This document shows positions 24,240 through 36,098 of a stretch of DNA of 64,000 nucleotides, piece after piece. The notes beneath the pieces were generated by a model. That model did no database searches. It was not told the DNA's origin and saw only the letters and a program-made list of their open reading frames with translations. This DNA is from Anisakis pegreffii (Eukaryota > Nematoda > Chromadorea > Rhabditida > Anisakidae). Position 1 is the first letter of the stretch; the number at the start of each line of letters is the position of its first letter. The stretch spans positions 186,001 through 250,000 of the forward strand of contig JAPYMA010003038.1 of NCBI GenBank assembly GCA_035041965.1, given 5' to 3'. The translations under genes were made by a program, and so were the position numbers.

Positions 24240-24785
24240 TTCTATTATCGGTACTTCTTTCTACAGAGTTGACCGATGTAGACAAATTCTTCGACTTTTC
24301 GGCCACCTCCCCATCAACTTCGACAGGGCTATTTATTGGGCGATTGCATTTTACGTGATCATTTCAAAACATTCATCTTCCACCCAATTTTCTTATTCCC
24401 GTCGACCAATTCTATATGCATTGCACTTGACTGATCAAAACTATGTGACATCAATATGTCGTTGATAAATCGCAGACTCGAAAGCGAGCTCCCGTCGATA
24501 CTGATATCCTTATCGTCCTATTGAAAGTTATCCAGTACTGCTACAAGCATGCATTGAACAGTATCGGTGAAGCCATGTCTCTTTGAGGAATACTTTACAT
24601 TTTGGACGATATTTTTCTTCCTTATATATGGATTGCCGATTGGCATTTCAGATAAATTTACTGTATCACTTTGGTAACTGACAAATTACAGAAGCTCTCT
24701 GCGTTGAGTTCCATTTCTCACTGACCTCGATTGAGTGGAATGCTTCCTCATAATCAACGAATATCTAGCAAAGGGAGAAGTTATA
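24240..24785 (-). mobile_element. Decayed RTE-type non-LTR retrotransposon, reverse transcriptase fragment
   Basis: On the minus strand, several frames carry reverse transcriptase motifs in the right order: FVDYEEAFHS (family form FxDYEKAFDS) near 24755; then KETW followed after a frameshift by TDTVQCMLVAVL (family RQGDxxSPxLF..xL); then DISIDGSSLSSLRFINDIL near 24480, where the catalytic FADD has become FIND; then VEVDGEVAEKSKNLST near 24300. Stops and frameshifts break it. It is a dead fragment, in the same orientation as the LOTUS gene and about 760 bp upstream of its start. Sequence from 23478 to 24240 may hold more of the same element but shows no clear motif. Confidence 0.75.
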
Positions 24786-26508
24786 TCCACGTGATTTTTC
24801 GATAGGTTGCATAACGGTGAACGTTCAGTGAATCACTGAATACTGATGATGAAAACTAACATATTCACATCTTTCATCTGCTCATATATTATGTTCTGTT
24901 ATTCATCATTTTAGTGGAATGTTTTTAGATATTCGATAACAGTGACATGTAATGATACTTTCGAATGTCTTTCGTGTGCAGCAAATCATTTTTGAATCTG
25001 CGAATGGTGGTGGAACTATTGACTTGTTGACCATTCTGTTTTGTGTAAGAATGTGATCTTCCCTAACCAGTTCAGTAGTTTCATAAGTAATGCGATCCTT
25101 ACCTGTTAAGATTATAACTTTCACTACAGCAAACAACGAAATGAAAAACTGACCGCTGTCACTAGCGTCATCCTGTTGATCGATTGTCTCCATTCAATAT
25201 TCACTTACGAAATTTATTTAATTCGATATATTGTCACACTCAGTTGGATTATCGAAATGCTTATCACAACTGGAATTCGAACTGTTTACTAGTAACGGGA
25301 TTAATTGCTTGAAAACGATTAATTTTGAGAAAGAAAAAGACACTGAAATGCTTAAAATACTTTCATGTATTCAACACGAAAATGGTGAATTCGAAGTCGT
25401 TGAGTAGCCTCCGGAATGAAAAGTATCGCTGATTGGGGCAATTATTGACGACGCAAAGACGCTGAATAATCGAGGATAGTTACCCGCTCTTAACTAATAA
25501 ATAAATGAATAAATAAGTACATAAAACATCACGACTTGACGGATCAACTACGGAACAATAACCACTGAAAAACAAAAGAATACTTGAAAATATTCATAAT
25601 CGATGGAACGACTTCAACAACCAAACGTATGCACATCACAACGAGAATATTTATTCATACAATTTGCATAAAAATATCCAAAAACGAACACACCGACAAA
25701 ACTGGACAACGGATAGAATAAAGTAAGTAGTAAATGTTTGAAAGAATACCACATCAAACGAACACAATGCTCTAGACAACATTCTGTGATTAAAATGATT
25801 AAAAGTAGTATGTGTAATGTTGGCACTAAGATGATGAAACACTAGATTTTACCAATAATTCCATGCTGCTTAATTATCAAGGTGATTGAGGATTAATGAT
25901 AAAACCATTATGCTCTCTTTTAAAAATCAACAGAGTAGAATCACATTCTTTCAATCGTACATGCCATTCTTTCATATCCGAACTGTCATGCATTGCTTAC
26001 TATCCGCAGCAAAATGCAATAAAATCAAAAAAATTTGCCGAGATGTAATTTCGATGGAACATTACAATGTTAAAGTTAAAGTAGTTTATACATGGGTCAT
26101 CCACTGTCATCACCCACTGATGGGTTCCGAAATGAGACTTTTACGCATATTGTTGGTTCGTTAGTAAGAACATAACTCACCGATGAGAAATATTACTCTA
26201 TAATTGCTATTCTATGATCACAGCCATCGTTATTTTTACAATCACGATAACTAACACTACGAAAACGATGAGACGGGATCCCATCCACGAAGCGATTATA
26301 AATATATACACACAAAAAATTACCCATGAGAGCACTTAGAACGACACTTTTTGCCAATATACATACACTGTAGCAACGTCAAATAACGTCCAGAACTATG
26401 AATTTAAAATATAACTTAAAATTTACAAAGATGCTCTGATTACTCGATAATTTAAAGCATCAGGAGTATTACAATTCCGATCAATAACCGAATGGTAATC
26501 ACGACTAT
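24786..26508. other. Intergenic, nothing supported
   Basis: Between the retrotransposon relic and the end of the ELMOD gene I see only short, mostly hydrophobic chance frames on both strands and no in-phase exon pairs. It should include the ELMOD 3' UTR. Confidence 0.5.
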
Positions 26509-29039
26509 TCAACTGATAAGATCATCAAATTCAATCTTAAGAATATTAACATCCTCTGATGTAATCTTTTCGATAAATCTTTGCTCGAAATCGTCTTTCA
26601 CAGAATTGAAATCCATCATTGATGACGGCTCGCGATATTTCCAGTATTTTGAAAACAATTTGAAGAGTTTACCTGGAATTGAAACTAGTTATATGTGCAT
26701 AAAGAATATATAAATTTATAGATAGCCATCGTTGCACAGTTGGAAGTTGAATTTGGGAAACTAGCTGAAATCAGCTCGATAAAAGAATGTAAAAGTTACA
26801 ATAATATCGATTTATGGCATGCTTATAAATTGTTTCGAACTTTCAGTTCGCAACGATTCCACATTTGCTTAAGCATAAATTTGATCAAAGGCAAAGTGCT
26901 AATTGCTAATAGAAAATACATCTTAGGAGACCCGGATGGATGCAAGAAGAACAGAAGAAAATAAGCAAAATAACAGAGTAAATAAGTGCATAAATAAATG
27001 CTTAACATACAATAAATTCGATGAAAATTGTTGAGTGAAGGTGCGCCCGCAACACTGTTATAGAAATGAGTTTTCAGATATCCTCTATGGAGCAGATCTC
27101 GCAACATCCAACTGAACGTTATTCCCGCGATTGCCATCGGGAATCTGTATGAAATGAACGTCATTTAAATTTGTTTCATCATTAATACATTACAATAAGT
27201 CATTTTACTTCTACCTTTTCATTAATGACTTCATATAATTAAACTACTGAAGATGAATAAATGATTCTGCTCACTCATATTTAGTGTCCATTGAAAGCGA
27301 AAGAACGGAAGAAGCTTCATCAAAATCGTATTGTGCAAAGAATAAGAGCTGTTCCAATGACAAAATACCCATTCCACGGAAATCTGTTGAGGGATCGTCA
27401 CTCTGAAAGCACGGCAATATATTCTTATCTTGAATTCATCTCTTTAGTTATTACAGTTAGTTCTATCACCGTTATTATTATAAACTCTTCAAAACTAAAC
27501 TAATCTAATCAAAAAATTCATGTTCATCATATAAATAATTATAATCATTTGTATATTCCATTCCTTCCCTCATTACTCATAAATAAAAAGAAAAGTGTTG
27601 GCTGTTCACTGAAGCAATACGATAAACATTCTTCATTAACTTACTTGAAACCCAATTTTCTGCCATTGTTTTGTCTTCCTGTTTTTAAGTTTCTCATTAG
27701 GCATGAGTAGATCCCATAATCTGATCAGCCTTAAAATCATTATTACATCTTCAACAATGAAACTGTCTCAGACACCAAATGATTAAGAAGGCATTCGCAA
27801 CATATGACAAAGATACACGTCAAAGACATTACCTCTTTTCGTGATGCATATTTTCCTTATCGTACTTCTCCAATCTTCTCGCCTCAACCAAAGTACATAA
27901 TTCTCGATATCCTCTGATCTGCGATAACACCCCTCGTAATTTTTCCTTCATCTTTATCGATGGCTTATCATCAATACTCATATTATCGCTCAACACTTTC
28001 TCCGTCTGCAAAATTCATTTTAAAATATGTAAACATTTGAAAACTAACAGAAATATTCATACAAAGGGAATGAGAAGGGCCAATGTCGCGACTGAGCGCG
28101 AGCTATACGAATCGTCATGAGGCGTCAGCCAGTAATTTTCTTTAACGCAGGAAAGGAAGATACAAAGTGATCTATGAAATAACCTTTAGCTTTGTGCATT
28201 TAGCTATGTGCGTATAAGATGTAATACATGTGTGATGGTATAAGATATGTATGATGAGAATGGAACATTTGTATGTACGATTCGATTATGATCTTACTGG
28301 TTTGGGCTTGCATGACAGTATTCAGTGTTATTGGAAATAAACACCAGATGCCAAAGTTCACATCGATATGATACAAATTACTATTATTATTTTTGATGGG
28401 TAATAACAATTGTCCGAATAACTTAACGGAGGAATGAATGAACAGATGAAAAAAAAATACCAAATATTCTTCATCCTCTGCACTCCACTCATCATTCAGT
28501 TCAGCGAGTTGACCATCCTCTATAAGCTCTTCAATGTCCAGCGTTATCACTGCATTATATTTTACCTCTTTCGATAACTGAAAAATAAATTTTCGGCATT
28601 AGAATTATTATTAATCAACTGGGAATGAAAATTTTTATGCATAGAGCAACTTTCAATTTTTTTGCTTTTCATTTTAAGCTCACTTCATAATATATCAAAA
28701 AGTTTTTGGGTGTGACATTTGAGAGTAACAAATATTTCATCTATAAATAATGATATCACCAAATGTGAATACAAATGATCAAATGGTCACAGTAACATCT
28801 CAATACAATGATTACAAAATATTCGGCGTAACAGTTAATAACAAAACAAGTGACTTGGATGAATGTGAAAAACGAACAATTCGTTCAAGTTCACTTTTAC
28901 CAGTCAATAAGTTGAAGAAAAATCGCATCGCTGGTTGTATGAAGTATTTGTAAATGAAATGAAAGAAAGTCGTGATAAATGACTCTGAGCGATAACCACA
29001 ATTCGCTTGCTTTATATTCCACTTCGATGAATAATACAT
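26509..29039 (-). CDS. ELMO-domain protein (ELMOD1/2/3 family), Arf-family GAP
   Basis: Seven minus-strand exons, about 320 aa: 28878-29039 (3' edge uncertain), 28461-28577, 27833-28005, 27645-27729, 27275-27402, 27011-27144, 26509-26672. The N-terminus is hydrophobic, FFHFIYKYFIQPAMRFFFN, then LTGKSELERI, matching the start of human ELMOD1 (LTGRCELQRI). The ELMO domain signature spans two exons: KTKQWQKIGFQ, then SDDPSTDFRGMGIL, fitting W-x3-GFQ-x3-P-x-TDFRGMG. Later blocks are FPMAIAGITFSWMLRDLL, KTHFYNSVAGAPSLNNFHRI and FSKYWKYREPSSMMDFNSV. ELMOD proteins stimulate GTP hydrolysis by Arf and Arl GTPases; the Arg in TDFRGMG is the conserved residue. Length fits the family (about 290-335). 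ATG at 29039 gives the full hydrophobic start; an acceptor-like gctcag lies just inside, so trans-splicing there with a start at the inner Met is possible. The gene starts 569 bp after the OTUD6 stop on the same strand. Confidence 0.93.
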
Positions 29040-29608
29040 TATTGATAATCTGTCAAAGTAGCGATTACTAGTGTGCCTGAAATGTAGAAAACAGATGTTC
29101 ACACCACAATCATCGGTCAGTATTACCATCGTCAACGAAAGTCAACTCAGTCAAAGAATGACAATACACTCCGCAAGTTGCATTACTCGTACTGCTATGA
29201 ACCATAAGGTATCTACGCCAACCTTCCAAACAGCTTAAAATGATTTGTATGTGATCACCCTATTCGAGCCCTTTAACGTATCGAACAATACGCATGATAA
29301 AATACCAACAGAAAGTTTGTTTCCAATCCTATGCACAAATGAAAAAGATCCACTTTACTATAATGGAATAAAAAATGCTAGTACAATTCATAAATTAGAA
29401 GCACGATGAATGCCATTAAAGGCACGAGGATAGCAAATATGAAAATGTGATTCGAAACATTTTTTTTGCAGATGAATGAATACACTGAACAGTAACAAGG
29501 TGTTTTATTTCGATAACTTGCAAAACCATCGATAACAACTTAAAACATTAAAGATTGATGAATACATGAAATAGCAATTTGATATTGCAACATCTGACTA
29601 CGAAATAA

Positions 29609-32600
29609 TTATAATCTATTGATCGGTTTAGTCGAATTATAATGTTCACCAAGATTGAAGGCGTATCGATGAAAAGTGATTGTTATTGGTGTCTTGGAGC
29701 TGAACTCGTCACCAAATTTAATGAGACGCCCTTCTGGCTGAATCACAATGATACTTCTTTCGAGAGCACTCGATAAGGCGCGTAACTTAACATTGGAAAA
29801 ATGATTACTCGTTTCATTATTTCAATTTTGAAAATGAGAATTTAATTTGAATTACTGAAGATCATCGAAAAAGTATTACAATAAAGTCAATCTAACACTG
29901 ACAACATATGAATGAGACGTAAGAAAACAGCTGAAGTGAATGAAATTTCAAGGTGTTAGCAGAGCATTCGCATCAGTGATCTCAAAAAGTACAATTGATA
30001 ATTTCGAAATACTGGATATCGCATATCGATAACGAACGTGAAATTGTAATATGCGATCTCATGCTCACTACTGGCACTCTTGCAAACAACAATGGCGCTG
30101 AATATTTGATGCGAAAGTGAACATTTGCAAATAATAAGAAAACGTATCGCTGGCATCACATACAAAATGTGCCAGCCCTTTTAATAGAAAGTTTATGACC
30201 AACTAAAACATAGAGTGTCAAGAATATTCACACGTAGAATATGGAACATCTGCAGATCAAGATTTCAATACGAGCGATTACTTTCAGACTGAACGATTCA
30301 AAACTGGTGGCAATTTACAGGAAAACAGTTACGTTTCAAACGAATCACTTAAATAGATGTTGCTGACTGGAACAGAGTGCCTAAAATTTATTCAGTAACT
30401 GATCCCCTATTAACGGATCTGCCGATATAACACAACATATTTAAGGTACCCCTTCCGATGAAAACAACTAATCCCTTTTTTTATTTCAGTCCTATTCCCA
30501 TATCACATGTTTTTCCATTTGCTAAATACGTCTTTCTTGCGGCCCCGAAAGGATAATTATGGGGTTGATATATGAGAGCTGAATTTCATTTTGCTTAACA
30601 ATTTATCACTGATCGTGAGTAAAATCGTGCGTTGTTTGTTGAGGAAATCAAACTGGTCGTTCCTTTCCGAACGTGAACTTATACCAAACCGCGGAGACAT
30701 TCTATCAAGATCTCATCACTCCCGTAGTTTCATTAACTGGAGAGGCAATCTTTGCTTGACGATTCGCAGCTATATTTTCCGTTCTTATACAACCAACAGT
30801 ACTGGTTGCGGATGTACCAATGACGGAACCTATCCCCAATTTCTCTTTTCTGTTGCAGTGTTTCTCTCGCATTTCGCAATATCACCACCGCAACAACAAT
30901 CGAGCTCCATTACGTTCGCACCACTAACACAATCGGTTGCAAGAGTGACACTGACGATTATGAAACTCTATATACTGTCATCACTGGCAAATAAGATAGA
31001 CAGAGTTAGTTAGAAGCGAAAAGAAGTTAGTTATTTAATTATAAGCAAAAAGTTTGTTGCACTTTTTGCAGATTGTTCTTGATATATTACTTTCCCTTTC
31101 CATTTAAGGTATTCGCAAGCAAAGAAACAAATAAAAACAAAAGATAGGAAGAAACGAGTTGCAATGATAAGAATAAACAAAGGACAAGAATCTGTTTATG
31201 AACATATCCTTTAGTATCGCGTCTAGCATACATTTCCTCCTATCTCATTTCAGATACGTTCTTATGATTATTGCTGCAAGACCACCGGACAGATCTTCCA
31301 AAGGGGAGGAACACAGTTATATATGTCGCTTATTTTGCACTACAATAGCGAGCATCTGCTACTTTCTCATTTAGAAATGCACCATGAATTCCTTCGATTG
31401 CAGATAAACGGAAATAAGAATGAGCTTACGTAATCAAAGTATTGATAATCGAGCTAACCTCAGGTTCTCCACCCCATTCACCGCCATTTTCACACGAACG
31501 TTCAACAAGATTACAGTATTCATCAAAATAAAATTCACTTATCGGCTCTCCATCACGACTACTCAAAAATGGCAAGAAATCATCTTTGTGTGATCGAATG
31601 TACGTTGCCGCTTTAGATCGAATATCAGACATCGATATCTACAAATCAACAGTTCATTTCTATCAATAATACCAGCCTTATTAGTGGTAATAAGGACACT
31701 GTAACTGTCAATGTTAGCAATATGGAATTATAAAAATATTCCAGTAACTGATAAAAATGAACAAAGATATTTCCCTCCTCCAACCATAAATGAAACGCAA
31801 ATTCATTGAGACAGATCAACAATATGAAACGATGGATATTCAACTGTATTGTATTATCACGCATTGTGAGTTGTAAAATATACAAAATGTGCCACAAGAA
31901 ATGAAAACCTTATCATTTGATGATTTACTCAAAAGCGATAACTGATGCGCAATTGCATTATAAAGACAATCGCCGTCTGCTGATATTTCGTGTAGAGACA
32001 AACCTCGTTCCTTCAAGACATTCTCGATTGCTTCCATTTCAATACGACCTTTAATATGAAATAAATAAATAATTATAAAATAAATAATAATTTTTCCATT
32101 CACTGGTTATGCTGCATGAGAATGCTGAGTTATTTGTGGTAAGCACTCGGCTGTTAACATGAAATTTTGTCGAGTGCAGAGATACGTGTAAAATTGAATG
32201 AGGATGGACAAACAATCACAAGTAATGAAATGTTATCCGAAACAAACGGAAGGATCGCGATATTCGTACTCTTCATCGCGATTCTGAAAGAAGGAGACCT
32301 GTCCTCACAATCCATTAGCCCTCTACCCCCTCTCTGAATACTGGAGAGCGTTTTGAAATTGAATACCTCGTGCAAATTTAGCATTCTCGCTGTCTTCTTT
32401 CTCGGCTTCCAGACGACGTCTACTGCTATCAGCTTTCTTTTCCTAGATAATTCAATCATAGTTATTCATTGCTCAATGGGCCATTCAAGCATACCTGTGA
32501 TAATGTCCCATTTCATACAGAAACGGTAAATATGTTAAGAATAATAACTACGCAAACTAATTTTTTAAACTGATTTATCCCTTTCTGCTTCCATGTTGGG

Positions 32601-33788
32601 ATGCCAAACGATGTAGCTATGAAAAAACACAAACAAGAATGAACGAAAATGTATTATTATCAAAACAAACCCAACTGTGTTAAAATTCATTCAGTATATT
32701 CACTTTACAGGTTGACCTACTCAGTTCCATTCCATTAAACTTAAACTGTTCCATTCCAGGGTCTATTCCGATATTTCAATTAAAGAATCCAATGAGCCGA
32801 TACTAGCTAGAATTGGCGATTGAAAAGCTAACCAATAAACAAAGTACGAACTCTTCTTTTTTGTGCTTTCGAAATCCGTTGAGCGTCACTCTTTTTTTGT
32901 GATTCTTGTTCTGCCGGAATGGACTCAGTTTCCTCGATGTGTTCATTTGATTGCACATTCATCTTACCCATCGCATTCTCCAACTCAGTTACCTCCTGTC
33001 ACTTTGGAAAAAATTTTGAATATTTATAAGTAAGCGAATTCGTTGTATGCCACATCTCTGCCAAATTCGAAAGATCCAGATAACGAGCAAAAATAGAACA
33101 TTTTTAGCGAGAACAATAATTCTGGCGACAGAGCGTATCTGATGCTAATAAGAAAGTCGATAATTTCTGATGGCCATCAATAATGGACGGCGTACATAAT
33201 TTCAAACCGTTCACAATCATTGATGAATCAGGGATCAGTCTGAGAAAACCTTCGTTTTTGCAAACCTCGGGAAGTAAATGAAAATATACGGATATCACTC
33301 TAGAGTAATCCTTAATTAATTCGCAATTAACTCAGGATATATAAAGCAGCAAAGAAAGGTAACGAGTAATAACTTTTTGATGGCGTTCTCTCATCTCCTT
33401 TTCCATTTTTTCAATTTCAGCCAAGATTTCCCTTTTCTTCTTGGTATTCGTCTTTGCCACAGAATGTTTCATACTGGTCGCTTTCGCTGTAATGAAACCA
33501 TAACATGATGTCTTACTTAAAACGTGTGCATTGGCAAAATCTTCTGAATGAAAAAAAAATCGGATAAGTCTTGATGAACTTGAATGAGAAACTGCAATGA
33601 ATTTGAAAATGAGATGTATCTGATAGGTGGAAAACTGAAATGATTGAAATTTACAACTATATACATTGAAGATCCTTCTTTTGTTTTCGATGCTCTGTAA
33701 GGAGTTGTTCCAGAGCTGTTTGTTGCCCAGTTTGATCATTTTTATCGATGATTTCTTCAGCTTCGTCATTACGCATTACTTGCGTCAT
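29609..33788 (-). CDS. OTUD6-family OTU deubiquitinase, 317 aa
   Basis: Seven minus-strand exons: 33665-33788, 33374-33486, 32852-32995, 32367-32442, 31909-32048, 31459-31638, 29609-29785. Phases join perfectly from ATG to TAA. The N-terminal helix LEQLLTEHRKQKKDLQ, then VAKTNTKKKREILAEIEKM and RISKAQKRR|EKKADSS match human OTUD6B block for block. The catalytic OTU core follows: SLHEISADGDCLYNAIAHQL holds the D-G-D-C with the nucleophilic Cys; then FLPFLSSRDGEP and WGGEPE; the last exon LRALSSALERSIIVIQPEG ends with YAFNLGEHYNS, which carries the catalytic His. All triad residues are present, so the enzyme should be active in cleaving ubiquitin chains. Length equals human OTUD6B (about 293-323). 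The last intron is long (about 1.7 kb), the others short. The donor after AQKRR is GTTCGT, and two acceptors are ATTAAAG and GTTAAG. The family assignment is beyond doubt. Confidence 0.95.
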
Positions 33789-33927
33789 TTTTTGGAAGTT
33801 TGCAATTTGCTGCAATATGCGATGAAATAGATTTCAATTATTATGCAATATTTCAATATCAAATTGACTTGTAATCAAAATGAGCTCATCACAAGCGGTC
33901 ATAACGGCATTGGTGAGTGTATGAGAA
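33789..33927. promoter_or_regulatory. Probable shared divergent promoter
   Basis: Only 139 bp separate the OTUD6 start (minus) from the start of the Cys-rich gene (plus). If both starts are right, this AT-rich interval must hold both proximal promoters and 5' UTRs. No clear TATA or other site stands out. Confidence 0.3.
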
Positions 33928-34300
33928 ATGCTCGACGGAATGAAAACACTCGTAATCGATTCCAAGTTTAACTCAGAGTCAAAATGTCGACGAGCAAATA
34001 AATTTGCACCTTCTGAGGTCTACATAATTTCAACCTTGAAACAATTCCACTCAAAGCTTGCAGAATGTATACACAGTTCGCCGGATGACCGACAAATGCA
34101 TCCAGAGCAAGTCTAACTTCGTGCCACTCAATGATGAGACATGTGCAAATTGTCAGAGCGGCACATTGTCGTACAACCTACAGTTAGCCAAGCACGAGCG
34201 GAGGACAGTTCGCCAGTTGACACCTATGAAACAAAAATGCGGCTTCCGTCAATCGACGAACTGTCAGTATTCCCCTGAATGTTCTGTGTGGAACTGCTGA
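33928..34300 (+). CDS. Small Cys-rich protein, 108 aa, unknown family
   Basis: Two plus-strand exons (33928-34017 and 34064-34300) join in phase 0 over a 46-nt intron (GTCTAC donor, cttgcag acceptor). The first reads MLDGMKTLVIDSK ... SKCRRANKFAPSE. The second reads NVYTVRRMTDKCIQSK, DETCANCQSGTLSYN, HERRTVRQLTPMKQK, then CGFRQSTNCQYSPECSVWNC at the very end. There are eight cysteines, six of them in the second exon's last two thirds. The exon is richer in GC than its flanks, as coding exons here tend to be. No signal peptide is visible from this ATG; an in-frame stop precedes it, so an upstream exon could supply one. The cysteine count suggests a disulphide-rich secreted domain or a zinc-binding domain. 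I do not recognise it. Confidence 0.45.
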
Positions 34301-35045
34301 GACGTCGAAATATTGCAGACCTCTTACTAGTTAGTTACCTTTTGGCACTTCTGTAGTTGAGGGGCGGTAGGGTGTTCTATAATGTGTGGTAATATTGTTC
34401 TGCCTTGCCTGAATTTGATTTCATTTCAGTTAATTTGAGTAAGCTCATTCCCTTTCATTTTTATTTTCCAGCATCTGATAGACACTCGGGTAGGCCAAAC
34501 AACCACTTCGAAAGGGCACTATAGCGCAGATTCACTCACGAATTGAACGATGATGCGCCAACAACTGTTGTAAAGGATGAAAGATACTGAGGCACTGGAA
34601 ATTCTCATCAGCAGATGAGATACAGTCAGGAAATGATAATTGCGAGAAGCGAGATATGGAACACTCCATTGCAGGAGCGCAGTGCTGACGCTGGCACCCG
34701 TAATTTCAAATTTATTTCGTTTCGAAAAAAACCACAAAATGAATGAAAGAGAACCGAAAATTCATAACAAGGCTCGAAAAACCCCTTTAACTACTGAATA
34801 ATCAAAAGAGCAATTAACAAGATTCTTCCGATTGAATTTTTTCAACCGATTTTCACAGAGAGATCCGTCGACTACTTATTATATTGTTTTATTCGATTGG
34901 AGTTGTGATGAAACAAAATGAGAAGTTCAAATTATTATCTTTCGACAAGGAAAAATAACTCAACGAAGTTCTCGGAATAGCAAAACGCATTTTCGCATTC
35001 AACACATACAAATCCGGTTCACAATGTGAACCTCTTCAATTTTCA
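34301..35045. other. Gap between two small plus-strand genes
   Basis: No supported feature. Scattered short frames on the minus strand (for example near 34519-34737) have no splice partners. Confidence 0.4.
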
Positions 35046-35412
35046 ATGGTCCCAAAAAAGCGCAAATTTCAAATTTCATGGCAGCCAGCGACAGAAACTC
35101 CACCAGATTCCAGTTCAGACGAGGAGAAAAAGGCCAAGTTGTTCTCTAGATAGGTTCCGATCTCCGTTTCACGAAACAACTGGTCTAGGTAATACCTTTC
35201 AATCAGGTTCAACATACAAGCACAGAAAACCGACACTGGAAAGTGCAGCAGCCAGTAGGTTGCCACCGAAATCAGAGTAGTGAAGTGCTTGCGCCTTTCA
35301 AGAGAGGCAAAATTATCCTGAACCACCCCAGAGCCCTCTCAAGTCAACGATGAACAGAAGCAAATCGCCAACATCCGTCCGGACCGAATGGTATTACATG
35401 AAAGAGCTATAA
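35046..35412 (+). CDS. Small basic and Ser-rich protein with SV40-like nuclear signal, about 88 aa
   Basis: Three plus-strand exons (35046-35137, 35207-35254, 35286-35412) agree in phase. The start MVPKKRKFQISWQPATE contains PKKRK, a classical monopartite nuclear localisation motif, then PPDSSSDEEKKA, an acidic Ser patch of casein-kinase type. The last exon reads FQERQNYPEPPQSPLKST, then SKSPTSVRTEWYYMKEL and a TAA. Composition (Lys, Ser, Pro, Glu) is far from the hydrophobic chance frames around it. The second intron would be only 31 nt, which is short even for nematodes, so the middle exon may be misread; the first and last exons are the better supported parts. I know no family. A nuclear, phosphorylated small protein is a reasonable guess only. 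Confidence 0.4.
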
Positions 35413-36098
35413 ATTCAGCTCTTTCGCCAGAACATAACAACTCATTAACTTTGTACATCCCTCATTCCTCGCAGAGTAATGAGAGTTTCACGACAATCAA
35501 GCAAATAAATACATCATCACATTACGGACTATAACTAGCGCCATTTCGTGACACATTAAACATTCCTATAACATATCACCTTATTAGCACTATTTTCTTC
35601 GCCAAACCTTGAGTTCTTTTTCCCATATTACCGTTCATTCGTACTTATTTTTCATCTCGAATACCTTGAAAATTTATTCTGTAGTTTGAACTGGGTATTT
35701 TTTAAAATACTCATGCTATGATTTACTAACCTATCTCACAGTGAGAGCAGTGAAAAGGACAAACTGAATGAGCATTGGTTCATGAAATATTTGAAATTGT
35801 TACCCATCCAAGAGAGAAAATACGTAACCAAGATAGATACCATATTGTAGCGCAGACTGAGTACCCTAGAGAAACGCGATGAACTTTACGAGAGTTCTGC
35901 AACTTGACATGATCGGTGGTGATGTTCACAATCAGTACATATACTAGAGGTAGTGAATGTCTCTCTGTCCTGAGAGAAAAAATTTGTGAGAAAGACGGTT
36001 ATCATCTTTCCGGTTATCATCAAAAATACCGGAAACTACTGCAGTCCAAAAAAAACGCTCTACGAATTACTATCGTTTATTTCTCAGCACATCCTACA

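Noticed and set aside
30591..31013. 140-codon plus-strand frame
   Set aside because: It lies inside the long last intron of the OTUD6 gene, on the other strand. No splice partners, signal or family; composition looks like chance.
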